Of a stretch of 64,000 bases of DNA, positions 1 through 12,000 are shown piece by piece (positions within the stretch are counted from its first letter, which is position 1; the number at the start of each line of letters is the position of its first letter). Location: NCBI RefSeq assembly GCF_038050375.1, contig NZ_CP150886.1, forward strand, positions 496,001 through 560,000, read 5' to 3'. Origin of the DNA: Okeanomitos corallinicola TIOX110. GTDB lineage: Bacteria; Cyanobacteriota; Cyanobacteriia; Cyanobacteriales; Nostocaceae. The position numbers were made by a program, and so were the translations under genes. The notes beneath the pieces were generated by a model, which saw only the letters and a program-made list of their open reading frames with translations, did not search any database and was not told where the DNA came from.

Positions 1-3000
1 AACTCACATCTTCTAAAAACTCCGGTGGTAAAGCCGTTTGCTGTTCTGCGGAAACAAACTCACTGGCACGAAATAGAGTAATGGGAAGAGGATGAAAGTC
101 TTGTGGGACATATTCAACGGTACTATTAGCTTTGTACGCCTGTAATAAATTATTTACGTATTTAGTGTCGGCATTGGGAGGGAGAAGATCAAGCCGATGT
201 AGGTAGTTGAGAACATATTGGAGTTGCTCGGTTAAAGGTAAAGAACGCAAGGATTCACCATCCATTTCTAAATCCTTAGCAAAGGCAACTTGCATACTTT
301 TAGCAATGTCAATTAACCATGTAGCATCATCAACTTCTGTTGGGTTTTCAGACTTTTTGGGTGCTGTAGTATCCAAAATTGCGACTAAAGCTATTTCTTC
401 ACCCTGACGGAATAACTGCTGTGCCATTTCAAAGGCAACTTTACCACCAAAAGAATGTCCACCTAAATAGTAAGGGCCGTGGGGTTGTACTGCTTGCATA
501 GCTTGAATATAGCGAGTTGCTACATCCTCAATTTTGTTCATGGGTACTAACTCACCATCTTCACCTTGAGCTTGGAAACTATAAAAAGGCTGGTCTTCAC
601 CCAAAAAACGGGCTAAATTGTAGAAATAGAAGGGAAAACCGCCAGAACCGGGAATACAGAACAATGGTGGTTGAGAACCATAGGGTTGAATTGCTACTAG
701 AGGAGACCATTCAGAACTGGTGTATTGTTGAATGGCAATCGCCAAATCTTCAATAGTGGGACTTTGGAAAAGTGCAGCTAAGGGAATATCTTTGCCAAAC
801 TGTTCCTTAATTTGACCCATCAAATGAAAAGCTAAGAGAGAATGGCCACCAAGGTCAAAGAAGTTATCTTTTACACCGACGTTGTCAACCTTGAGAACTT
901 TTGACCAAATTTGCACCAGTTGTAGTTCTACCCCATTGCGAGGAGAAACAAAGGTGTCGGAATTGCGTTGTTCTGGAGCTTTTAAAGCACGACGGTCAAT
1001 TTTGCCATTAGCAGTCAGAGGGAAAGCATCCAAAACCACAAAAGCACCAGGCAGCATATAATCAGGCAACCTATCCCTGAGAAACTGACGCAATTGATTC
1101 ACACTCAAACTCTGTGGATTTTGGCCGACAATATAAGCAACCAAACGTTTATCACCAGGTGTATCTTCCCGCACCATCACACAACAAGCTTGGACATCCT
1201 CTGATTGACTTAACATCGCCTCAATTTCACCCAATTCAATCCGGAAACCCCGGATTTTTACCTGATTGTCAATTCTACCCAAATACTCCAAATCACCATC
1301 GGGTAAATACTTAGCTAAATCACCCGTCTTATACAGAACATTCCCAGAATCTGACAACCACGGATGGGGAATAAATCTTTCCTCAGTCAACTCAGAACGG
1401 TTTAAATAACCACGAGTCACACCCGCACCACCAACATACATTTCCCCAGGAACACCCACAGGGACAATCCGCAAATACTGGTCTAAAACATAAACCTGTA
1501 AATCAGGAATAGGACGACCAATTACACTTCCACTACGACCTAAATCATCCTGACTCAAAGGACGATAAGTAACGTGTACAGTAGTTTCCGTAATTCCATA
1601 CATATTCACCAACTGCGGTGATTTATCACCATGACGCTCAAACCAAGGTTGTAAACTATTAATGTCCAGACTTTCACCACCAAAAATCACCAACCGCAGA
1701 TTTAAAGCTTGAGCATGATTTCTAGACTCTTCTACAGCAATTAACTGACTAAAAGCCGAAGGTGTCTGATTGAGAACAGTCACTTTTTCATCAGATAACA
1801 ACTGATAAAAAGACTCAGGAGAACGAGTTACTAAATAAGGTACAACTACCAGTTTTCCACCGTATAGTAAAGCACCCCAAATTTCCCACACTGAGAAGTC
1901 AAAAGCATAGGAATGGAACAGAGTCCATACATCTTCAGAATTAAAATTATACCAAGATTGTGTAGCTGCAAACAGACGAGTCACATTACAGTGCTTGACT
2001 AACACACCTTTGGGAGTTCCTGTAGAACCACTGGTATAGATGACATAAGCTAAATTTGAGGTGTTGACTTCTGTAGTGGGATTCTCTTGATTTGATTGAG
2101 AAATCTTATTCCAACCAGTATCTAAATAAACAACTTCAGCAGTATTTTCCGGTAACTTATCAACCAGTGACTCTTGAGTTACTAAAACACTCACTTGAGC
2201 ATCTTCTAAAATAAAATTCAGTCGTTCTTGAGGATATTCAGGGTCAAGAGGAACATAAGCACCACCAGCTTTAAGAATACCCAAAATACCCACAATCATT
2301 TCCACAGAACGCTCAACACATATCCCCACTAAAACATCTGCTTTCACTCCCAAGGATATTAAATAATGTGCTAATTGATTAGCTTTGTTATTTAATTCAG
2401 AATAGGTTAATTGTTGATTTTCAAATACTACTGCTACAGCATCCGGTGTTTTTTCAACTTGTTCTTCAAACAACTGATGAATACATTTATCTTTTGGATA
2501 TTCTGTTTCTGTTTGATTCCAATCAATTAATAATTGTTTTTCTTCTGTTGCTGTTAAAATAGGTAATTGATTAATTTCCCCTTGAGAATTTTCCACAATT
2601 GCTGATAACAAAGTCAGAAAATGACCCAACATTCTATTAATCGTTCCCTCATCAAAACGACTATTATCATAACTAACCTTCACCCACAACTGCTCACCAG
2701 GACCAGAAATTACAGTCAGCGGATAATTTGTATGTTCAATTCCTCGGAAATTCTCAACCTGTAAACCACCATCATCATCTAAAGTATCCGCATCAACCGG
2801 ATAATTTTCAAACACAACCAAACTATCAAATAAAGACGTACCTCTCGTCACATCACTCCATCCTTGAATTTCCACCAAAGAACAATAAGAAAACTGTTCA
2901 GACTCCACCTGTTGCTGCTGTAATTCTTTTAATAAAGACAAAACATTATTATCATCTGAAACCTGAACTCGCACAGGTAAAGTATTAATAAATAACCCCA

Positions 3001-6000
3001 CCATTGACTCCACACCAGGTAAAGATGGAGGACGACCAGAAACAGTAGAACCAAACACTACATCATTTTCTTGACTGTAACGAGACAACAACAAACCCCA
3101 GACACCTTGCACCAAATTACTCATCGTTAATTGATGCTTTCTCACAAACTCTGTCGCTTTATTGGTTTTCTCAACTGATAAATAAACAACTTCTTCTTTA
3201 TATTCACTTTGTGTTTTTTGACTTGATAATGATTTCTCAACCACTAACGGAGTTGGTGCATCAAAACCACTAAGTTTTTCTTGCCAAAATTCTTGTGCAG
3301 CATCTTGTTTTTGCTGTTGTAACCACTCAATATAATTTCGATAATTGAGACTTGGTTTATTAACAGTTTCCACACCATCAATTATTTCTTGATAGAACTC
3401 AAACAAGTCCTTAAACACCAAAGGTAAAGACCAACCATCCAATAAAATATGATGATGACACCAGACAAATTGATAACTCTCATCACTTAATTGTAGTAAA
3501 TACAATCTCATTAATGGAATTTTGTCAAGTTTAAATCCTTGTTTTCTTTCCTCTTCTAAAAATGTTTCTATTTCTGTTTGTTGTTCTGATAACTCTCTCC
3601 AGTCTCTAATTTCTACACCTAAATCTACCTGTTTATAAACCACTTGCACAGCTTGACTGAGAGATTCCCATATAAATGCAGTCCGGAAAATAGAATGACG
3701 ATTGACTAATTTTTGCCATGCTTTTTCAAAAGCTTTAATATTTAATTCACCATTGAAAGTACAGGTTATTTGTTCAAAATACACACCACCTTCCGGTGCA
3801 TACAAACTTTCAAATAACATCCCTTCTTGCATTGGTGACAAGGGATAAATATCTTCAATATTTTGCCAGTTTAGTTTACCCAGTTTACCTAAAACTCCAT
3901 CTAATTCTGGTTGTTTGAGTTTTATTAACGGGAAATCAGAAGGTGTATATCCTACATTCTCTGGTTCTAAACAATGGGTTATTATCTCTTGCAGTGCTGT
4001 AATAAACTCTTGCGCTATTTTCTCAACAGTTGTTTTTTCATGAATATTATTACTGTATGTCCAGTTAATTTGTAAGTGTTCTTCTGCAATGATAGCGTTA
4101 ATATCTAGTAAATTTGAACGTTGACCTACTGAACTTTGGTCTTGTCCACTAGACTCATCCGCAGATGATAGCAAAGATGATGTATTTAATGTTTGGGTAA
4201 ATTGTCCTAAGTAGTTAAAGCTAATTTCTGCTTTGGGTGTTTTTGTTATTTGTTTTTTAATGCTTTTATCTTCACTCAAATAACGCAATACACCATATCC
4301 AATCCCTTTGTTCGGTATTTCTCTTAATTGTTCTTTGACTGATTTTATGGTGTTTTCTAAGTTATTGAATTCTGTTTTTTCAATATTTATAACTACTGGA
4401 AACATGGTTGTAAACCATCCAATAGTTCTGGATATCTCTACACCATCTAAAATATCTTCTCTACCATGTCCTTCTAAATTAAACAACACAGATTTTGAGT
4501 TTGTCCATTTACTCAAAACTAACACTAATGCAGTTAATAAGATATCGTTTATCTGTGTTTTATATGCTTTTGGTACTTCTTGTAATAATGCTGTTGTCTC
4601 TTTTTGGTTTAATGATACTGCTATATTTTGAGTTGATGATAAGGTGTTTTCACCTTCTTTATCTACAGGAATTGATTTAATTGCACTGTTTGATTTATTT
4701 ACCCAATAATCAATTTCTGATTTTAATGTTTCTGTTTGTGCATATTCTGATAACTTCTCACTCCAGGTTTTAAAGGATGTGGTTTTTGCTGGTAGTTGGA
4801 TTTTCTGATTTTGATTTAGTTGTTGATATCCTGTTTCTAGGTCTTCTAATAATATTCTCCAAGATATTCCATCTACTACTAGGTGATGAATTATTATTAA
4901 TAGTCTTCCTGGTTGATTTTCTCCTAGTTTAAATAATCCCACTTTGACTAGATTAGATTCTAGGTCTAAACTTGCTTGCAGTGTATCCGCTGTGGTTTCT
5001 ATTATTTCTGTTTTTTCTGTTTCTGTAACTTCGGAAATATCAAAGTATTCAATTTCAAAAGTTTCTATTGGTTCACTATGTGTTGCTTTCCATTGATTTT
5101 CTGTTTCTGTAAATCTCAATCTTAAAGCGTCATGATGATTGATGATTTCTTGCCAAGTTTTCTCTATTTTATTTCTATCTATTTCTGCTGGTACTGTTAG
5201 TAAAAATGCTTGGTTAAAGTGATGGGTTTCTGGTCTATTTTGCTCCAAGAACCATTTTTGAATTGGTGTTAAGAGGAAGTTTCCACTAACTGTGACCTGT
5301 TCTATTTCTAGGGTTTTAATTGTTCCTGCTACTGCTGCTAATTCTCCTATGGTTTGATTCGCAAATAGCTGTTTTAATGTGATTTCTATTCCCTGTTGTT
5401 TGGCTTTTGCTATGATTTGAATACTGAGAATTGAGTCTCCACCTAGTTCAAAGAAGTTATCATTTATTCCTATTTTTTCTATTCCTAATACTTGTTGCCA
5501 AATTTCTGCTAGTTTGGTTTCTATTTCTGTTTTTGGTGCTATATATTTTTTTTCTATTTCTGTGTTTGTTTTTGGTTCTGGTAGTGCGCGTCTGTCTATT
5601 TTTCCGTTGGGTGTTAATGGTAAGTTTTCCAGATATACAAAGTTACTTGGTATCATGTATTCTGGTAGTTTACTTTTTAAATATTTTCTCAGTTCTTTTG
5701 TTTTCAGTTTTGTTTCTGAGACTATATAAGCTACTAATTTTTTATATCCTGGTTTGTCTTCTCTAACTACAACTACTGATGTTTGTACATTTTCATTTTG
5801 ATTGAGTGCTGTTTCTATTTCTCCTATTTCTATTCTGAATCCTCTTATTTTTACTTGGTTATCGCTTCTTCCTAAGTATTCTATGTTTCCATCTGTTAAG
5901 TATCGTACTAGGTCTCCTGTTTTGTAGAGTTTGGTTTTTCCGTTGTCAAAGGGGTTAGGGATAAATTTCTCTGCTGTCAGTTCTGGTCTGTTTAAATATC

Positions 6001-9000
6001 CTCTTGCTAAACCTGTTCCTGCTATATGTAGTTCTCCTGCTACTCCTACTGGTACTGGTTGCAGATTGCTGTCTAATATGTATACTTTGGTATTATCTAT
6101 CGGTTTTCCAATACTTGGTGATGTTTGTTTTTGTGTTTCTAATATGCAAGATGTGGTGACTACTGTGTTTTCTGTTGGTCCATAGTTGTTAATTACTTGG
6201 AAGGGTATTTTATTTGTTGGATTTTGGGTTAATTTATCTCCTCCTGTGAGTAGGTAGCGTAGTTTTGTTTTTTCTTTTTTCCAGTCTAGTTTTAATAGTT
6301 CTTGGGTTATTGGTGTGGGTACAAAGCTAATGGTTATTTGATTTTCTGTTAACCATTTTTGCAGTTGTTCTGGTGATACTAATATTTCTTTTCTAACTAG
6401 ATGTAATGTTGCTCCTGCTGTTAGGTATGGCCATGTTTCCCATACTGCTGCATCAAATCCTGTTCCTGCTAGTTGGGTGGCTTTATCTGCTGTGGTTATT
6501 TTAAATTGTTTTTGATGCCAATTGATTAGGTTTGTTAGTCCTTGATGGGTTATTTCTACTCCTTTTGGTGTTCCTGTTGAACCACTTGTGTATATTACGT
6601 AAGCTAGGTGATTTGATGTTATTTCTTTGTGGGGATTTTTTTGATTTTGTTGATTTATTTTTTCCCATTCTGTGTCTAAACAGGTTGTTTGTGTTTGATT
6701 GTTTTGGATTTTTTGTTTGAGGTTTTGTTGTGTTAGTAGGATGTTTATTTTGGTATCTTCTAAGATGAATTTGATTCTTTCTGTGGGATATTCTGGGTCT
6801 ATTGGTAGGTATGATGCTCCTGCTTTTAATATTCCTAATTGTCCGATTATCATTTCTAGGGAACGTTCTACGCATATTCCTACTAAAATATCTGCTTTCA
6901 CTCCCAAGGATATTAAATAATGTGCTAGTTGATTTGCTTTGTTATTTAATTCAGAATAGGTTAATTGTTGATTTTCAAATACTACTGCTACAGCATTTGG
7001 TGTTTTTTCAACTTGTTCTGTGAATAATTGAGTGATTGTTTTTTCTATTTTATTTTCTGTTTCTGTTTTGTTCCAATCAATTAATAATTGCTGTTTTTCT
7101 GTTGCTGTTAATATTGGTAGTTGGTTTATTTCTGTTTGAGGATTTTCTACTATTGCTGATAATAGGTTGATGAAATGTCCTGTCATTCTATTAATGGTGC
7201 TGCTGTCAAATAAGTCTGTGTTGTATTCCCAACCACCAATTAAACCTGTTTCTGTTTGCTCTATTGATAGGGTTAAGTCAAATTTTGCTGTTGCTGTTTC
7301 TATTGGTAATAAGTTGGTTTTTAATCCTGTTAATTCTATTTCTGATATGGGTGCGTTTTGTAGGGCAAATACTGCTTGAAATAATGGTGAATGACTCAGG
7401 TCTCTTTCTATTTCTAATGCTTCTACTAGCATTTCAAAGGGCAAATCTTGATGTGCATATGCTGATAATGCTGTTGACCTGGTTTTATTCAATATTTCGC
7501 TAAATTTACTATTTCCTGATAGTTCTGTTCTCAATACTAATGTGTTTACAAAGAAGCCTATTAAACTTTCTATTTCTTTTCTGTTTCTGTTGGCTATTGG
7601 TGTTCCTACTAATATGTCTGTTTGTCCTGTGTATCTATACAGTAGGGTGTTATATGCTGCTAACAGGGTCATGAATAAGGTTACACCTTGTTCTTTACTG
7701 ACTTTTTGTAGTTCATTAGTTAACTCTTTTGATATTGTAAATTCTTGATATGCTCCTGCAAAGGTTTGTACTGCTGGTCTTGGTCTATCTGTGGGTAATG
7801 GTAAAAATGTGGGAGCGTTTTCTAACTGTTTTGACCAGTAGTTTATTTGTTGTTCTAATACTTCTCCTTGTAACCAGTTTCTTTGCCATATTGCAAAGTC
7901 TGCATATTGTATTGGTAGGGGTTTTAGTTCTGTTTCTTTCCCTTGAATGTAGCTGTTATAAATTGTGACTAATTCTTCTATAAACACACCCATTGACCAC
8001 CCATCAGAAATTATATGGTGCATACACAATGTGAAGATGTTTTCTGTTTCTGTAAGTTTGATTAATGTTGCTCTAATTAAACTGTCTTTTTCTAGGTTAA
8101 ATAGTTGATTTGTTTGTTGGTTAATTATTGCTTTGGTTTCTTTTTGTTGTTGTTCTATTGATAAGGCTTTTATGTCTATTGTTGATATTTTCCAGTTAGT
8201 TTTTTGGTGAATTATTTGTTGTGGTTTTCCTGCTATTTCTTTGATGTTTGTTCTTAATGATTCATGCTTATTTATGATTGTTTGGAAACTTTTTTCTAAT
8301 GCTTCTATGGACAATTCACCTTGTAGTTTTAATGCTGCTGGTAGGTTGTATGATGCACTGTTTGGTTCTAGTTTGTCTATAAACCATAACCGCTGCTGTC
8401 CATAAGATAGAGGTATTTCTGTTTTTTCTATTCTGGGTTTGATGGGAGTTTTTTGGGTTTTTGTTTGTTTTTTTTGTGTCTGTTCTATTATTTGTGCTTG
8501 TTGTTCTATTGTCGGTGCTGTAAATATGTTTTTCAGTGGTATTTCTATTTGGAAACTACTACTAATTCTCGATACTATTTGTGTTGCTAATAATGAATGT
8601 CCTCCTAGTTCAAAGAAGTTATCTGTAATTCCTACTCTTTCTATTTTTAATACTTCTGCCCAGATTAATGTCAGTATTTCTTCTGTGGCAGTGCGTGGTG
8701 CTACATAAGTTTCAGTAATTTCACTCTGGACATCTGGCGCAGGTAAGGCACGACGATCTACTTTACCACTGGGGGTTTGTGGCATTTCTGCGAGGATGAC
8801 AAAGGCGGTCGGTAGCATATATTCTGGTAGCTTTCCTTGCAGGAATTGCCGTAAGTTGCTACTTGTCAGTGTATTTGCACCGACTACGTAAGCTACTAGA
8901 CGTTTATCTCCGGGTATATCTTCACGGGCGATCGCACAACATCCTTCTACGTCTTCATACTGACTTAATACCGCTTCTATTTCTCCTAGCTCGATACGGA

Positions 9001-12000
9001 AACCACGGATTTTGACTTGGTTATCTATGCGTCCTAAAAATTCAATGTTGCCATCGGGTAAATACTTAACTAAGTCACCTGTTTTATACAACCGTGAATT
9101 TTCATCAAAAGGATTAATTGTAAATCTTTCAGCGGTTAATTCCGGTCTGTTCAGGTATCCATTAGCTAAAGCTACACCACCAATATATAATTCCCCCGGT
9201 ACTCCTACTGGTACTGGTTGTAATTGTTTATCCAATATATAAACTTGGGTGTTAGCAATGGGACGACCAATAGGAGGTAGTAATGGCCATGTTTCCACTG
9301 TCCCTGTTAAGGTATAGGTTGTGACTACATGAGTTTCCGATGGGCCATAGTGGTTGTGCAGGGTGCAGTTATTAGTAAGTTTACTTAACCATTGGGCAAT
9401 GCTAGGAGTAATTTGTAACTGTTCCCCAGCGGTAATGATTTCTTGTAAATGACTGGTGAAGAATTCCCGACTGACTGCTACTTCTGCTATTTGCTGCAAC
9501 CCAACAAAGGGAATAAATAATCTGTGAATTCTGTTCTCTTCTATGAAACCTAGCAATGCTACCGCATCTAGGCGCATTTCTTCGGTAATTAATACCAATG
9601 TACCGCCAGAATGCCAAGCGGTGAACATTTCATGGAAGGAAGCATCAAAACTTAATGGGGAGAATTGTAAGGTACGTTTTTCACTGGTAACTTTTAATTC
9701 GTCAACGTGCCAGAATATCAAGTTAGCTAATGCTAATTGACTCATGGCCACACCCTTGGGTTTACCCGTAGAACCAGATGTATAAATTACATATCCTAAG
9801 TTTTCTGATTTTACTTGGGGGTTGGTGTTTTCTTCGCTGTATTGGGAAATTACTGATAAATCCGTATCTACACAGATGGTATGACCTTGATATTGATTAA
9901 ATTGTGATTTTAATGATGTTTGGGTGATTAAAACGGGTATGTTTGCATCCTCTACCATGAACTGTAAACGTTCTATGGGATATTCGGGATCTAGGGGTAA
10001 ATACGCACCACCGGCTTTTAATATTGCTAATATCCCCACTATCATTTCTAGAGAACGTTGTACACATATTCCCACTACTACATCTGCTTTCACTCCCAAG
10101 GAAATGAGATAATTTGCTAGTTGGTTCGCGCGACTATTTAGTTGTTGATAAGTTAGTTGTTGTTCACCAAATTCTACTGCAATAAAATCTGGTGTTGTCT
10201 TAACTTGTTCTTCAAATAGTTGATGTAAACATTGTTCATGGGGATATGCTTTTTCTGTATCATTCCATGCAACTAATAACTGTTGTTTCTCCTCTGGATT
10301 CAAGAATGGTAATTGATTAATTTGCTCTTGAGGATTAACTACTATGGCTTCTAATAAATTCACAAAATGACTTGTCATTCTTGTAATTGTACTACTATCA
10401 AACAAGTCAGTGTTATATTCCCAAACTCCCACTAATTCCGTAGCAGTATTTTTCATTGACAAGGTTAAATCAAATTTAGCTGTAGCAGTTTCTATTGCTA
10501 AGGAATTCACTGTTAAACCAGTCAATTCTATTTCTGACATCGGTGCATTTTGGAGAATAAACATCACCTGAAATAATGGTGAATGACTCAAGTCTCTTTC
10601 TGGTTGCAAAATTTCTACCAGCATTTCAAAAGGCAAATCTTGATGTGTGTATGCTGATAATGCGGTTGAACGAATGCGAGTCAATAATTCGTTAAATTTA
10701 GGATTACCAGAAATATCTGTCCGCAATACCAATGTGTTTACAAAAAACCCAATTAACCCTTCTACTTCTCTATGATGACGGTTAGCAATGGGAGAACCTA
10801 CTAAAATATCTGTTTGTCCTGTGTAGCGAAATAGTAAGGTTTTGAACCCTGCTAAAAGAGTCATAAACAAAGTCACACCATACTGTTGACTCAGTTTTGT
10901 TAACTTGTCTGTTAATTCTGCTGATAGTGTAAATTCTTGATATGCTCCTGCAAAGGTTTGTACTGCTGGTCTAGGTCTATCTGTGGGTAATTCTAGAAAT
11001 GTAGGTGCTGTTTTTAATTGTTTTTCCCAATAATTTAATTGCCTGTCTAAGACTTCTCCTTGTAACCAGTTTCTTTGCCAAATTGCAAAATCTGCATACT
11101 GTATTTGTAATGCTTCCAATGGAGATTCTTGACCTTGAATATAGGCATTATATAATGCCATCAATTCATCTATAAACACACCCATTGACCAGCCATCAGC
11201 AACGATATGATGTATGCAAATACTTAATATATATTCTGTCTCTGATAAAACTATTAATGTGGCTCTAATTAAGGATTCATTAGCTAAATTAAAAGGGTTA
11301 ATTCCTTGGTCTGTGACTAATTCCTGAACTTTTTTCTCTTGTGCTTGTGGTGATAAATTTAGTAAATCAATTAATGAGATTTTCCAGCTTTTGGCTGTAT
11401 GAATAATTTGTGCGGCTGTTCCGTTCCCTGCTATAAAGTTAGTTCGTAATGCTTGATGACGATTAATTATTTCAGTAAAACTTTTTTCTAAAGCGGCAAT
11501 TTCTAATTTTCCTTGCAAACGCAAACCTATAGGTATATTATATGAAGAACTATTAGGTTCTAATTGATCCAAAAACCATAACCGTTGTTGTGCATAAGAA
11601 AGCTGTAACTCTTCCTCGGCTGCTCTTGGTAAGATGGGAGTATAAGTTATATCTGCTTTTTGCTGCTGTTGTTGTTGTATTAATTCCCCTAGTTCCGCTA
11701 AAGTCGCAGTAGTAAACAAATTGCGTAAGGGTAACTCTATTTGAAAACTGCTACGGATACGTGATATTAACTGAGTTGCTAGTAGTGAATGTCCCCCCAG
11801 TGCAAAGAAATTATCGTAAATTCCCACACGTTCTACTTTTAGCACTTGCGACCAAATCATGACCAGTATTTCTTCTGTAGCGGTGCGTGGAGCTACATAT
11901 TTATTTTCTCCTTCAGTGTTTATACTTGGTGATGGTAAAGCACGACGGTCAATTTTGCCATTAGCAGTCAGAGGCAAAGCATCCAAAACCACAAAAGCAC

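Noticed and set aside
6501-6875. 124-codon minus-strand frame with basic composition
   Set aside because: It overlaps the Leu A domain in another frame on the same strand. Its Lys/Arg/Asn-rich make-up is what an out-of-frame read of A-rich NRPS code gives.
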